A stretch of DNA of 64,000 bases from Temnothorax longispinosus (lineage: Eukaryota > Arthropoda > Insecta > Hymenoptera > Formicidae). Where the stretch lies: the NCBI RefSeq assembly GCF_030848805.1, contig NC_092361.1, positions 16,637,406-16,701,405 on the forward strand. Direction: 5' to 3'. The notes under the pieces were generated by a model. It did no database searches and was not told the origin of the DNA. It saw nothing but the letters and a program-made list of their open reading frames with translations. This document shows, one piece after another, positions 10,437 through 25,520 of this stretch. The translations under genes were made by a program, and so were the position numbers. Every line of letters starts with the position of its first letter. Positions within the stretch are counted from its first letter, which is position 1.

Positions 10437-13400
10437 TTGTTTAACACTGCGTTAATTTTTTAAGCAAAATTTACACATTATATTACACGCAACGCGATCG
10501 TTAATAACGTCGATATTCGACTTTCCGCAATTTTCCAGCGTAATATTATCAGTCAGACGTCGTTAAATGCTAGAACTTCCGCGGATATGTAAGTAGGAAA
10601 CCAAAGTTCGTACAAACGTGCAAACCGATGTAATGCCAACTTTCTCGAGAACTATCCTTGCCGGATACTCGCTCAAGAAAAATATTGTTACTGTAACCAA
10701 GTTTGTCAATGAGCATTTCCAAAAACAAATTTATAAATTATACAACATTTAAAAATGTTATAAAGTAAAAATATACAATATTTAAATATTATGTGATATA
10801 ATTATGACAGAAGCAAATATAATCACAAGATTTTAACAAAATATATAATTGTAAATGAACAAAATTGCAAAGTAATATATAAATGCTATTCTAAAATAAA
10901 TGCATCATTAACCGTGAAACATTTAATTGCTACAGATCGTATAATTATACAACGTGCCGAGAAACGGAATCGGGCTACCGTGTGTAATTTATTTTATTTA
11001 GTAACACTTCACGGCTTCTCGATTTAATTGACTTCGTAAAAACGCAATTATTCAGCCGACACGTGTAGACAAGCCATGAATCGAATATCGGGGCGTCGAA
11101 AGGCCAAAGTTGAAGACGAGTGCCGGTTCTCTGTGAATGACGTCACGCGACAATCGATTGGTGTGCTTGCGCACACCGATACGTGGCGAGTGCCGAACCG
11201 CTGCCGTCGAATTCATTAACCATTTAATACGGTTCTTCGGCAATCGTTGCGGATCACCGCAATTTCGCCGCACAATAATAAAAAGAAACCTTCGCCATCC
11301 GCGGTAACGTCGTAAATATTTCCGAAGCCGTCATACATTTATTATGAGCATTAAATAAACCGAGTAATACCTTTGCCTCTGTATAATAAGTTATCTCAAG
11401 GAAAAAAAAAGCTGGCAACAGTTATTTCGAACAATAATATGATTAATTAAATTATCACATTTAACGATACTTTTTTAATACATATATTAAATACTGCAAT
11501 ATACAAAAAAATAATCATTTTCCATAATCTGAACTATGAAATATTTTAGACTGTTTATTAGTTACTTGGTGTTTATTCTGTCTCTCTCGCTTTTTTATTC
11601 ATTTAAAGCACATTTCCCGTGTCATTTTAAAGATAATGTAAGCTAGAGATAAATCTGCCCTCGAGGATTCCTCGCTAGAGCATTCATTTGCACAATCGCC
11701 CCGTTAAATTTAATTTAGTTCGACCTTCGGTTTCTCTCCATGCACGCTGCCACGCTCGCTAAGTACTCCAAGTTGCAGCGCAAGCAGCCGAGTTCCCCTG
11801 TGAAACTGCAGCAAACACGGAGACGGCAAACAACAGGTTACTAATTTTCCCCGTATCATCGTCGGCGGCGGAGAACGCACTCCTGCACTTTCGGGTTTAA
11901 GCGTTAAGCCAATTAATTCCATGTAATTTCGCGGGTGCAACGCGATATGTCGCGTCGGCGGCGAGGAGGTCAAAGTCGGAAGATAAAGCTGGGCCAAGGA
12001 TGAGAATCGCGGATAAGGCGCGGCGACCGACTTGTGCATCGCGGTCCGACTTCGACGATGAGGATTATGAGAAAGAGACAGAGTCTCGCGGCGCGAGCAT
12101 TGTCGGGACGAGAGAAAGAGAGAGAGAGAGGGAGAGATTCTCTCGCGGTCGTATCCGTACAATTCAAGGATACCCCGCGAGGACATCGTCTACGCGTATT
12201 AAGGTCGCCGGGACTGGTTCGGGAGCGCGGAGATACGTCGCGCAGATACACGCTCGAGTGTATTCTTGGTCCATGTCGAAATCGCTTTGCGAGTCTCTCG
12301 AAAATTGATCCCGGAGATCGGATCGTCTTTACCGTCTTGACCGTGAGGAGACTTCGTTTCATTTTACTTCAGTCTCGATTTTCTAATTCCAATACGCCGG
12401 AATAAGTAGGTACTTGTAAAAACCTTTCGTTGAATTTTTCTTTACGTCTCTTGAAATGGATCAGGTATTTCTTTGTCACAGGAAACAGCAGAGCCTCTTT
12501 GAACCTACACTTTTCCGCTCGTCTTATGTAGAAAAAAAATGACTTTTTCGAACCCGCGGACTGGCTTGATAATAATTTTGATAGTGCTAACAAGGTATTC
12601 TGGTTTACGCGTCAATTACAGATGTCCAGCGTGTCGAAATTTATTTACTATCGTCCAACATTATCCAGGTCATTAACGGCTAAATGAAATTATCGCAAGC
12701 GATGGCGCATTTTGCTCGTGGCTGCATTAAATAATCATAAATTCGCGAGTCATCGTGACGTGGCGCAGCTGCAGTGCAGCTTGTTAACAAAATCGACGTT
12801 CAGCATTACCGTATGCAAGTGCAATCGAGCTGGGTCTGGATACAAATTAATCGGGCGATATAGAAACACTCAGCCTATAGTGTTCGACTAATTCGCCATT
12901 TTCAATCCACTCGCACTTCTAAGTAATCAAATTAACATAAAATGCAACTTGCAACATCTGAAATAAACAATTAGTCGCTGAACAACAAGTGACGTGTGTA
13001 ATGATCATTCTAAAAGAAAATATTCTGATGTTTCCCATAATATTCAATGATATCGAGGAGACAAATTACGGTACGGTAGTCATATTCTGACTCGTCGTCT
13101 CCGGCGAGGAGTGAGAATGTAAATAAGAATGAAAATACCGCGATAGCAATCCGATGGCGCGTTTCTGCCCCGACAAAGTCGTTCCGATCCGCGGCCCACA
13201 CTACTGCTGCTCGTTTTATCCTCATGTATCAGCGCGGCTAGATTCTCGAACGGCGACCGGCGTTCGTATAGCCTAGAGAAGTCAAGGACCCGACGAGCAC
13301 GTAGCTGCTGGCGCAACGACGGTGTCGTTGGACTCAAAATAGAGAAATATCGGGAGGGGGTCCCTGCCCCTGCCCCTGCCCCCCCCCCACACTCAACGAC

Positions 13401-14105
13401 GGCGATATCCGCGTTCCCCGAAACTTGGAGGAACGAGATGCACGTCGCGGGATCACGCGGTAAATTCCCGATCGGACCGGAAATCCACAGTGGAATCATT
13501 GACGATGACGATGACGATGAACGGCGACGGAGGTAGCGCGCGCGACCTCGGCACGCGATCGATAATTCGCGAATATTCGGCCCTTAACCGCTGTCATCCG
13601 ATATGAGGACGCGAGAGAGCGGGTCCGATAAGGGTGATGGAATGGACTGGCGATGCGTCGCGAAGGGGTCGATAGCCCAGATCGCGTTGCGGTAACGCAA
13701 ATCGAGTAACGAGTTCGCGGTGAAGATGGCCTACTGCAATTCAGATTCGTATGAAAGGTTTATGGCATGCAAGAGAGTCGACGCTGCTACAAAAGGACGT
13801 TTTTTTCTCTACATGTGAAAGAAACTTCGATGATAAAAACTAATGGTGTATGATAAAAGAATGATAAAAGAATGATAAAATTAGAGTAAGTATTCCCAAA
13901 AGAGATATCATTATTATTATTATTAACATCGATAATCTTGCTTAACTTTCTGATACGATATCTGCTCGTCCTAATTTTTATACTTGATTCAAAATAACAT
14001 TTTATCTTTATATTAGTCTCTAATAAATGTATATGTATCATTTAAATTACATATATAATAAGAAATTTTATGTACAGCTTAAAACACTTTGAAGTATTTC
14101 AGAGA

Positions 14106-14152
14106 ATCAATTATAACCTAATCAATTATAACCTATCAATTATAATCTAATT
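14106..14152. repeat. Short AT-rich tandem repeat (AATCAATTATAACCT type)
   Basis: About three imperfect copies of a 14-16 base unit containing TCAATTATAA. Slippage-type repeat in the long intron. Confidence 0.7.
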
Positions 14153-17100
14153 AGCAATCTTGTGTCTAAATTAAAATTTAATTGTTAGATTTGATCGCAA
14201 CTAATGATTCAGCATTGTTGCAACTTGACTTAAGTAATTTACCATACATGACATTATTGTACATACTGGTAATGATGAAAGAACGGAAGACTGTTAATGG
14301 AATGAAATATATGCATGTATATAGCGACTGATTGTCATGTAAATCTTACTCGAGAATGAGAAGAATTTACGACCACCATGCCGCCGACCATAGATCAGCG
14401 ATATGCAAATATTCGATTGTCCGGTCTTTAACCGATTATGCAATATTATCGCGTGTAATGCGCGTAATGCCCTATATTTTTGCGCAAAGCATTTAATGAT
14501 GGAGTTATTAGCAGGCTATTGCAAAAATTACATGAGCGATATTGGAATTGAGATGGAATGTTACGAAAAGGGAATATTAGCAAATTGCGAGTGTATTATA
14601 GAACTTTACATTTATAAAATCAAATCGTCCTAATTGAAATTACGTATTTAATTAAAAATAAACTTGAAAAATCACACGGTGTTACATATTGATTGTGACG
14701 AAAACTGAACAAATTTCGATACATTGGAATAGCGGCCGCAAAGCGCAAAAATTTCGCAATCGCTTCTTGTCTTTTGCGATAGAACGATGAAGAGATCGAA
14801 GTGGATAAAATGGATTTAATTCTTAGCTTTATATCCCTCGTAGCCGAGTAAAAAAAAATCGAGTGGTAAAACCATCCCGGCTGGATACCGGTGGATTAGA
14901 GGGAAAGCTCGCGGGCACTGATAACGCCGCTGAGACGCTGGCGCTCAATAATTGAAGACTTGAAATGCGAAACAACGTTATATGTGTATTACGAGGACAT
15001 TCAACATCGAAGAAACTTAACTTGGAAAGTTCCATAACTTGTACGCGGCGAAACTTTAAGCGACGCTCGCGTAAATTTTGTTCGGGAAATTGTTAATGAT
15101 CGTTGCAACTAGAAAAGTTATATTAAGAACCATCTTCCCATACCTCTTTATGTATACGATACGTGCAAGTGTTAATTTACATATATATCTAGAATATAGA
15201 AACTTTTCCTTATTCAAATCATAATAAAATCATAATAATTTATTCCTCTGAATAGAAAAGTACATTACAATTGCAATCTTATCGATCTTGTTAATGTTAA
15301 TTAACGTTATAAATGTCAATTATAAATAAAATATTAATATTATAAATATATAATGTTAATTAATGTTATAAAAAATTCCTATACTTTCAATCAAAATAAG
15401 TTAATTAAAAGTTATAATTAAATGTTTGACGTTTATTTTCTCTACATAAAAAAATCAGTTTTTTTAATCTGCAGCAAAAAATTCAGCATTTAAAAGATTT
15501 GTACGATTATTTCCTCATCTCGTCAATCACACCATCTATATCAATAAGTTTATGCGTGGTATAGATTTAATTACACATTATCAATTAATAAATAAACGTG
15601 AAAGAGATAACAGTGAAACTTTAATAGCGATACAATTTCAATTTCTTTAAATAAATCGTTAACCCAAAATGAGAATATCAGCTTTAAAGAATACAGATGA
15701 TATTTTAAAATATATATTTTTAATCACACATATATCACTGATATAAAAGAATGACCGTTAATAGACAATTGTATAATAATAGGGCGATTCAAGCTGGAAG
15801 TTGTACGTATTTGTCTATAAGCAATTAGAAACGACTGCCTGTAATTGGTTGTAAAATATAGCGTCGTTAGTGAAGAGATACAGTTTCCCATGAAGTGCGA
15901 AGGTCAATAAAATGCTCGTTAAAGGGATCAATTTTTCGATCGAACTCCAAGTTGTCAATTACCGTCACGCGCTTGGACACCCCTTACTTTCAGTGCACGA
16001 TAATTCATTCGCGGATAAGATCAGCCGCGACATTCGTTATCTCAAGGCTTTCACCAGGCTCATTCAGTATGCTCTCGACTAATTTCTATTAGTCAAAAGC
16101 GTACTTGCTAACTAATATGATTATACTTGCTGATTAATTATTACTCTAACTAATATGTCACCGAGTGACACCTAAATATCGTGTGCGCGCTATAGAAACT
16201 TGCGCGTCTTTCAATACAGCGATATATCAGAGCAAAAAGCGAATAACAGTTACGATAATCTAGGAAATTTCGAAATTTGTTGTAAACAACCGTTCTATAT
16301 TCTTTTTATTCGTATATCTTAACCTCCATCCTCACATCATAAATTTTATTTAAATTTATGTCTTCTTATTATCGCTTATTTTTCTCAAAGCGATATTTTA
16401 TTTTGCAACTGACATTTATGTTTGTTTTACTTTTAAATACGATAATACCACACACGAATGATTTAATGCTTAAGCAATAATAAATATATTACATATACTA
16501 TTTTTTATTAAAATATAATTATTTATGAAAGCTATTTTTATTCATGCTATTTTTTTTCTCTTTATTCCATAAAATATCTCTAATAGAAAAAAATCTGAGT
16601 AAAAATAGTTGCCTCTATATTCATCTTTATTTATGATGATCTCCAACCCGCTATATTTTTCCGAGAGTATGTAACTACTCTACAAAATGTAATTTATCTG
16701 TCAACCAGTACATCGTAACGGCGGACCTAAATGCACACCATATTTTCTTTGGCAGGCATATTTCCACCTCGCTTCTCTCTCTCTCTTTCTGCTTTTACGT
16801 CTGCATATTTATTTTCAATATTTATCACTTTGTATAACTGCTCCGTAAAGGTTTTAAATAACAAATATTATTATTAAATTCTCTAAGTAAAGAAAAAATC
16901 TGTAATTTTATTTCAATTTTTGACTTCAGGATTGGCTCCATTAGCTCTGCGAAAACTTTCCATATAACATCGTAGACAATCTACTTTCACGAGCACTGTG
17001 ATCGCGGTTATATGCTAATTACAATATCTGTAGTAATTAAGAACACACCCAAGCCCCTTGCGCATTATTAAAATAATCCCGTTTGACATGTCACCAGTGA

Positions 17101-18942
17101 TGAGCGCGAGGAGCGCTCAATGGTTCTTCAGAACTCTATGAATTCCGGACAAACATACTTTCGGAGTCGTCGAAAGCTCGAACGCGACTCGAAATCCTAT
17201 CGATAATGATCGCGACATCCGTGCGTAGGACCCGCGATGAGGGATTCGAAAAGCTCGTCGACAATTATGGGCTTCTCCTCAGCGTCGCGTGGGACGTTGA
17301 AGAAAACACAAGATTGGCGATGGGCGATACGAGCGGAACCGTCGAAAGCCGTCCGTTCACCTCGCCCGTGTGGCGCAATGACGTCAGTCATCTGCCAAGA
17401 TATTCCAGCGATCGACGAACGACCGGGTCACGTACCGAAAGCAGGAAGTGCCGAAACTCGTCCCTGCTATATATCTTCGCGCGAGAGCTGACTGATGTCT
17501 GTATCATCAGATAAAGACGATTTTTTTTTTTTCATGCGATCGCATGATGATACACGTGATTGCCGTTCATTGACTGCGTAGAATTCGATGTTATTAAGTT
17601 CTCTCGATCTTAATCTCTTTCTCTCCTCTTCAATCTTTCTTCAAATTATAATCTTTCTTACCACCTTAAACGAGATAAAGAAATAAACAGTTACATTTAC
17701 GCCTGGCTATTATCTCATTTCGTGGCTTCTTCGATTGTTTGCCAATACACAAGAGAAAATAAAAAAGTATCAACATCTTAATCTTTCAATTAAGATACAG
17801 GCAGAAGGAGAGCGTTGTTTGTTTTAATAGCGAGACAATTCTTTGAGTCATAAAGGATATCGAAAAATAAGAGGCTCTCGCGAGTTAAGCTTTACAAATG
17901 TAAATAGATAACAAAGCTTTATGCTTCGCTTAATTTCACGTGGATTTAATTCAGTAGATTACGGCTTACGGATTATTGCGCTGCAAATTACTCTTATGGC
18001 ACAAAATGCTATCACATTGTTTTCTCTCGAAGTAGAACTTCAGAGAAGTCAACTCGTCTCTCAGTTTCGGCACGGGGGGGGGGGAGGGTGCTTTTGTATG
18101 GCGAAAGGCCGCTCGAAATGCTTTCTCATTATTCACGAGTTCGGTGCAGTTTAAAGCCGCGCTGTCCGTACGATTATAGCTTTATTCTGAGCCCACTGTC
18201 GGGCAACACAATTAAACTTCGTTATGCAGTTGCGCAGTGCCAGGATGAAGACACTCAAGAAATTAATTATGTTTGTTCTCGTTCTCCGCGCGCGATACAC
18301 CGCTCTCCGCTCCGTCAGATCTACTAAATTCAATTTCCCGTTTGCATCGATCTTTCCCGTTGCGGTCATTGTGCCAATAATGCAGGATGTCCTTCCAATT
18401 CTGTATTTGATGCGAAACAAGATTTTTCGCATCTTCAATAAATTTCTCCTGATCAAAGCTTCTATCTTACACGAGCCGTTAACATAAATATTAATTAACG
18501 TCTACATTTTAAATAAAACACATCTTCCTAGAGAAACATAAAAAAGCAGAGAATCACTTAAATTATAATGAAAACTGATCGGTCCTAATTGAAAGAATCA
18601 ACTCCAATTTGAAGGAAGGCTCCAAGGTTGCAACTCCTAATTTATTTGTGTTAGTCGCGGAAATCAAGACTGATTATCTGTATTAAAATATTCATCTGTA
18701 TATATGTCGCATTACAAATTAATCGGGGTAAGGATTCGGTATCGCCTAGCTCAGCCCTGGGGAGCACGGTCTTCTTCTCTCTCGTCTTTCGCGCGAGAAT
18801 CGTCATTGAAACCTGCATTTCCGACTTCGCGACTTTCCGCGAGCGATCATGGAAAGCGGCGGATGCTTAGGTATCATCATAAGCGGTGGATATTGCACGG
18901 CGGATTAAACGCTCGTCACGCGGGCACGTTGACACTACCGGA

Positions 18943-18967
18943 GGATTTTGTGCCGTTAGTAGGCCAG
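18943..18967 (+). repeat. Repeated intronic element, copy 1
   Basis: The core GTGCCGTTAGTAGGCCAG is preceded by GACACTACCGG about 10 bases upstream. It is followed about 27 bases downstream by ATTTTCGCGCCCC, an E2F-like string. The core contains CCGTTA, the complement of a Myb-type site (TAACGG). Function unknown. Confidence 0.8.
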
Positions 18968-20201
18968 TGACTTCTCGTCGCAGCGCGTTCCATTTTCGCG
19001 CCCCGGCGTTCGCTCGCTCGTGTCAAATCCGCAGAGGCAAAACGCGCTCGCTCGCTCGCTCGCTTTGTCGCCTGTGGCACGAATCACTCTGTTCGCGCTA
19101 TATGAACGCCTACGTTTCATTTAACGTTTCCTCGATACGCGGCAATTTCGCAAGATCTCTTCTCTATGAATCCGCGGATTGATTTCAAGATTTTTTTCCC
19201 GACAGGAACGGGTCGAGATATTTTCAATGGTTAAACGATCGAAGGCTTTTCATAAAACAGCGCGATACATTTTTCTCTTTCTCCCTTTTTGCGAGTCGTC
19301 GAGATCTACTTTCTGTCTTCCTGTCAGGCGTACGCATCTTTCGTTCAGCGATAACAATCTGCGATGACGTATTCGCGAAGGCACGGCGATCCAGGTGTGA
19401 ACAACGCGACTCGCCGTGACGCAAAACGGTCGCGGATTAAGCTGGGATGCGTGATCGGCTCGCTTCAATGTGTATAGCCCACGCTCCATTTCTCGTTGAT
19501 CTCGTGATAAACGACGGTTCCCTCGGGCGGAACGTTATAAATCGCCATGATTATGTATACAGTCGATTGTAGAGCGTTTACGCGGTCTTCTGACGTTGAT
19601 ACGGATTAGCTAGTCATCCTGCCAGAAACTGAGGACCGCTCATCAATCTCGCCTCGTCAATTGTGGAGAGGCGAGATAAGATCTGTTTTATTCATTGCGC
19701 GCAGGATGCGCGCTCCGAAAATTGCATACATTTATAGATGCATCCGATCTTTTAGAATTATGTCGACGTTTAACACTTTTAAAAAATTTCGCGATTATTA
19801 AGAAGAAATATTAATTATGAAATAAAAAGTAATTTTTGAGAAATTTGTAAAAAAGAATTTTCTTTATTAAACAAAGTAAGAAAGAAGAAAAAGGATAAAA
19901 TAACATTGCCTGAATTCACTATATATTCAAATGATAAAAAATCGTACAACAATGTACGTGTATTTTAAAGAACATATGATGTCCAGTTAAAGAAAATATT
20001 GAGTGCGCTCTTCATGTAAGACAGAAGACAGATCTCGGCGTCGAGTGATTTATCCGATCGGATTATCCGTTAAACGCCGGACGTAAATGTGAATCTCGGA
20101 CTCGCCAAAAAGATCGATGCGGCTGTAGCGGCCAAAAGGGAGATAAATCAAACGGAATGCAAACAATCGAAATGCGTGCCGTGGCACGTGACACCGGCGG
20201 G

Positions 20202-20224
20202 GGATTTGTGCCGTTAGTAGGTCA
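20202..20224 (+). repeat. Repeated intronic element, copy 2
   Basis: It matches copy 1 over GTGCCGTTAGTAGG (there followed by TCA rather than CCA). It has GTGACACCGG upstream and GTTTTCACGC downstream, so the flanking signals recur as well as the core. It lies 1259 bases from copy 1. Confidence 0.8.
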
Positions 20225-21215
20225 ACAACTTCACGTTCTGTTTTCACGCTCTGCGGATTTTGTTCTCGCTAAACTTACGGGCGAGATGAAGTTGCGGATC
20301 GAGCGTACGATCGCCTGTGCTGCAAACCATGAATGATCGATTGATCAATCGAGCGGTTTTTTTTTTTCATTCTCCTGTATTTGTTTCGGTGTGTTATGAA
20401 AATCCACGGACACGATTGTCTTTTCATTAATATCGGATCAAGGGACAAAAACATTTATTTTAGTTACTCAATAACATATGTTACTCATAAATGATGGATT
20501 AATCATTTACTAAAAAAAAAAGCGCAATGATTCATTAACGTCGCAGAGGTGTTAATTTGCCCATAAATATTTCCAGCTTCTAAATAAAATAATAAAATGG
20601 CACGAAACTATTAAGAGCACTCAAATAGATAAAAACCTATTATAAAAATTGTGTTTTTTTAAAAGCATTTTACATGTAAATGTAGATTGATGAACTTTCT
20701 AGTTCACTGATCGCAAACTTTTGTATAGTTTCATTAGAATTGGTTATTTACAAAAATCAGGTTCTTTTTTAAGCGCAAGCTCTCAAATGTCATCGAAAAA
20801 ATATACACGTTAAACAAGTTAAATATTATCGAACAAAGACACTTACATGTATTGTCTGGCTCAAATTTGACGTTGAAAACTTTATCTTCTTTGACAAGAT
20901 CAATATTTAATATAATTTAGATTAATATACAGATTTTTGCGAAGAAAAAAAAAGAATTCCGTATTTGCCAAGTAAGCTAGAATTATCAATTAGGGAGTGC
21001 GTGATCTTTAGCGCGCGTTGTACACTATTAGTCGATCCACGAACCCCGTATATAGTTATCCTGGAAAATTTAGCGTACGAGATCGTATCGCGAAAGATGG
21101 AATGACAATTTAAAATATTAATAATAAAACAGGAGCAGAGGTTGGGCTTAGCGGGTCGTACGAATAAGTATAATGAACAGCACGGCAGAAGGACACATGC
21201 TGTCGTCATCGCGAG

Positions 21216-21239
21216 GGATTTGTGCCGTTAGTAGGCCAG
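21216..21239 (+). repeat. Repeated intronic element, copy 3
   Basis: Its core GATTTGTGCCGTTAGTAGG is identical to copy 2 and it continues CCAG like copy 1. A CGTTTTCACGCGG string lies downstream. It is 1014 bases from copy 2 and on the same strand. The GACAC upstream signal is not obvious here. Confidence 0.8.
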
Positions 21240-22920
21240 GCCAAGCCACGCTATGCCACGCCACGTTTTCACGCGGACATATTTCGTTTTCGCTTAATCC
21301 TAGCTAGGCCACACTTATTTTCGAGTCCTTAATTCGCCACACTCCGGTCCGTGAGACCGGATTTGTCATTTTCATTCTAATTAGTATTTTTAAGCTTGTA
21401 CTGTAGGAATTGATAATACAGACTCTGAATATGATGTTTATATATGATAATATCAGGTCAAGAAAATGATTTGAATTTAAACTGAAGTTATTATAAGAAA
21501 ACTAGAAAATTGTGTTATTATGTGAAAACTAGAAAACCGAAAAACGTTCGGCGGTCCACTGGACCGGAGTTTGTCGAGCTAGGGTTAAATCTACTCGCAA
21601 TGAGACGCGATCCGTTCATTTTGCACGGGAAAGAATCGCCTGTCTCGTACGTATGTCATAGCGTACCCGTGGTATTTGGCGGACGTATATATGTTATCGT
21701 ATATACAGTGGGTAAAGGTATGACGGAGAGAAATTCTATTTCTCGATGGATTTTCACATCGAACTGCACGATAAATAAAAGCAATGAAGGGATTCTTCAT
21801 TCCTGGATAGGTATATCGTTCGACGTAATTAAATACATCCATTTGGCATCTACTTAATCGTTACACCCCGTTTTAATTAAAAACGACAAGAGATAAATCG
21901 TTCTCTGAATATTTCATATGTGGAGAATTATTGTATAAAATATTTATAAATGATTTCCAAGCAATTTTTTAATATCTATACTATTATAACATTATATAGA
22001 AACGTATCGTAGCAAATTTAAATAACAAACATAATATGTTTATATATATTATGTATAAAATACAAATAAATAATATAAAATTATGAATTTTCAACAATTG
22101 TGTGTATAGTCAATTGTTTCCTATGCTGCGATATAATATAAGAAATATTGTATAATCTCATAAATAATAAAATTTTATTAATTGTGAATTAAACGTTAAA
22201 CAAAATTGTGTGCATACTATTAAATCTTTTAGTTTAAAGTTAAGTTTTTAATCAATTTAATTAAAAATTATACGTATTAGGTCAGATACGTATGATAAAC
22301 GTATTATGTCAGATGTCATCACGATAAGAATGTAAACTCAAAGAATTAATAAGCTGAACACTATTCGTAATTAGATCCTCGAAAATAAAATAACACATTT
22401 CAATTAAGTACAATATATTGTGTATACACTACTATTTCTTCACATACGAATAAAATACTTAATAAAACTGCAAGTGTACATGACATATTTTTACCATTTC
22501 TTAGTTTCGGCCGGAATGATCCCGTCCATCTACCCTCTTTAATTATTACATCACTTCCGAGTGTCTAAGAGACGAGCGAACAAAGTGCAGAAAGTAGCTC
22601 GCCCCGGATTCACTCGGGGGCGACTTTGTTATTAAAAGATTAATCGCGAAGTTTCCGTCACCGAGTTTCGGCGAGGAGGGCAATGGCGACTTTTTTTCCT
22701 CTCCTCGCCTCTCCGTTACGTTAAGGGATGATCGTTGGATAAAGAGACACTTCGGAACAACAATCCGCGCACCCGATATGGTCTTTTCGTGTTTCAAAAG
22801 GGACTCTCTACCTTGCAATCATCGTGATTACCACCGGTAAGTTCAAGCAGTTAACGAGAGAGGAGCCGTCGAGAAGTAACTATCGACCCACGGAGAATTG
22901 CAAGCCGGGACACTACCGTA

Positions 22921-22944
22921 CGGTTTATGCCGTTATTGGGTCAG
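22921..22944 (+). repeat. Repeated intronic element, copy 4 (diverged)
   Basis: It reads GGTTTATGCCGTTATTGGGTC and is preceded by GGGACACTACCG, which matches the upstream signal of copy 1. CCGTTA is kept. The downstream segment has GCGCGTTTAA rather than TTTTCACG. The match is weaker than in copies 1-3 but the flank supports it. Confidence 0.6.
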
Positions 22945-25520
22945 CTCGTTCGAGCGCGTTTAAGAGCCGAAAAGAAACTAACGGCCGGGCAGCGCCGAGT
23001 TCGATCGATCATAATTAACCCGCGGTTAATCTCTATTTGCTGTTTGATGAGTGTTATCGAAAAGAGAGAATAACCCGATCGCTTCGGGAGTATTCCCGAA
23101 GGTACTTGCTGTTATGGTACTTACCCTGCATCTTTTCGCGCAATATTTTCTAGAATTCCATATTTTTAACTCACGAACACGGATCGATAAAAAAACTAGG
23201 AAAAGCGATGCAAAATAGCGCATATATAAAAAATGTAAACTCGAGGAGCTCTTATGATAACTTAAAGTGACTTTAAAATGACATGCCGAGTGTTATGTCT
23301 TTTATTTTCCTAAGAAACTTGAAATTATTTTTAAAAACGTTAAAGAAGTAGCGAAAGGCGGATCAAAAGAAAAATAAAGACCTATAAGCTTTAGTTAATT
23401 TAAATAAAATATATTAACATTTTTAAAGAACTAATATATAAATATATATCATAATATTTTGTCATCTACTATATCGTAATTATATACACTATTTACTGCA
23501 ATGTATTATTTAGTCTTCAAAGTAAATGCGATGTGATTCTTTAGTTTGATATTGTCTTTATAAATATTTCTGACCCTTTTCCGTTATTTTTTTTTTATTG
23601 AATCTATGTCATTTCTGATAGAATCATACATTTCTGATAGAAATGTAGAAAGATATCGTTTTATACTAGCTATAACTGTTGCAATCTCAACGTGTTTTTA
23701 TCGATATTCACAACTGTATGACGTATTTAAGACGAACATTTACGTCGGTGAAAAAGACATGATTTGTGTCAAGTCGCGCGGATCGCATTCGGAAAGTAAA
23801 CGTTCTCGTCGTAAAATAATTCAGTTCATATCGGAGAAATTTATACGGCAAATCTCGCGCAACCCTCTGTGTAACGCGTGATCAAAAAAGCTCCGACTAT
23901 CAAGATTTCCCATCGATCTTTCCTCGAGCTCTTTCACGGTATACGTGCGATACATTGCATATATGTGTTTGCGCGAAATGCTACGATTACGATTCAGCAG
24001 AGAGAAATATCCATTGAATACTTGTTGTCACTTCCGTGAGTTTTCATTTGGGAAATAAAAGCTCTCGCGCTCGTAAAAACACTCGACCGGCCATGCCGAC
24101 GATAAAGCTAAAAATCGCGCGCGATTTACAGTTTCTCGTAAGAGAGATGTCGACGTTTCACGTAACGAAACTGGAAAACATGTTATTTTTGCGAAACGGG
24201 AGGAAATCCAATTATAGATTCCTACTCGCCATCAATTCTTGATTGTGACCTATTAATTATCCACAGTCCAAGTCTGAATAGGTAATCAGTAGAGCGCGGA
24301 AATTAGCGACGGTTTCATCGTCAAGATGAATTAGGATTGATTTAGGCAAGAAACGCAGTTCTTTTCTCGACAACGCCGACAGTAGAATAAACGGGAAATT
24401 TTGTTTACGTAGAAACAAAGACAATTGCTCAGAAGATCACCTCAACTATCGGACTGGGAGGAACGCTCACCGTGAAAGCTCGCCAATTTCCGCAGACAAT
24501 TCGTCGTTAAGATTAAGATCGACTGTACTGGAAATGCTCGGGATGTCCTGTATACATCACACACAATTCCGAGTTTCTTTTCTTTTTTAGTTATATAAAT
24601 CAATCTAGGTCTTCTTAAACACAACGTGTTGGAAGAAGAGAATCTGTAATTGTGATTTCCACAAAAAATCTATCTTTACTGATGTTGATACAATTGTATA
24701 TTAACATGTTAAATAAATATATTTGTTCAGTCACATCATTTCTCTGCATTTTGCAAATGCGTTATAAAAAGATTTAGAAGAAGTGTGCAATTGTCATCAA
24801 TTAAAATCGTAAGGCGAAATTACTTAACTCTTTATATTTCTTTCTCTCAACACTGAGTTTACATATTTAAATCCTTATCTTTCTATTTTTTTTCTCATTT
24901 AATTGGCTACATTTTGATTGATACTTTTCTCCTAAATAAATTCTTCCTTTTTAAATATAATTTGAAAAAAGTTAGTTTCAACTTTAACTACTCATAACTT
25001 TTGATAAAATTATATTTCTTTAAAACAAGACGATTAAATCGTAATCCATTTATTCCTGACGAGATTGAAAAAAATCTTTTAAAATCAGTTCAATACCTTC
25101 TCAAAGAAAAGGTAGAAGATAATGGTAAAAAAAAGTTATTCTACAGGAGAGTACTTCAAAAGTTTCGATGCTATTTGGCATCGCAACGTCATATCTCTCA
25201 TAATAATTTATCCTTTTCTTCTGTATCTATTTCAAATAAAGATTACAAGTAAAGAATGTTACAAACCAAATAAAAATTAAAAAAATTTTTAGTCATTTCT
25301 TAATCATCAACCATCGCATGAGGATTATATTGTCAATGTTTTTTTATGTTTAGACATTTATTTAAATTTATATATAGATAGCTCAAAATGTGCAGAAAAT
25401 AATCTATTGTCTAAAAAAATTAATATGGCAAAAGATACCTTTGATACCGAAGGATCAAGAGATTGTATGCGGTGCTGAATGCTGAATGCGCGGTCAAAAG
25501 ATACCTTTGACATCGCCATA

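Larger units (their letters stand above)
8809..17000 (-). other. 43-kb intron of gene 1, proximal part (8.8-17.0 kb)
   Basis: AT-rich intronic sequence with GC/CpG-rich islands at about 9540-9920, 11050-11270, 11720-12400 and 13200-13720. Simple sequence includes a poly-T run near 9610-9628, a (GA)n stretch near 12113-12134, a C-rich CCCCTG repeat at 13361-13389 and an (ATT)n stretch near 13911-13925. Open frames in the 11.7-12.4 kb island exist on both strands, are low-complexity and are not supported as genes. The islands may be enhancers (inference). Confidence 0.6.

Noticed and set aside
11710..12405. Overlapping open frames of 102-158 codons on both strands
   Set aside because: They lie in one GC-rich, GA-repeat-containing island, encode low-complexity Arg/Ser sequence on both strands, and lack splice context.
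18943..21239. Repeated element copies read as a conserved peptide FVPLVGQ
   Set aside because: Third codon positions are as conserved as the others, and there is no splice site or shared open frame around the copies, so a DNA or RNA element is more likely.
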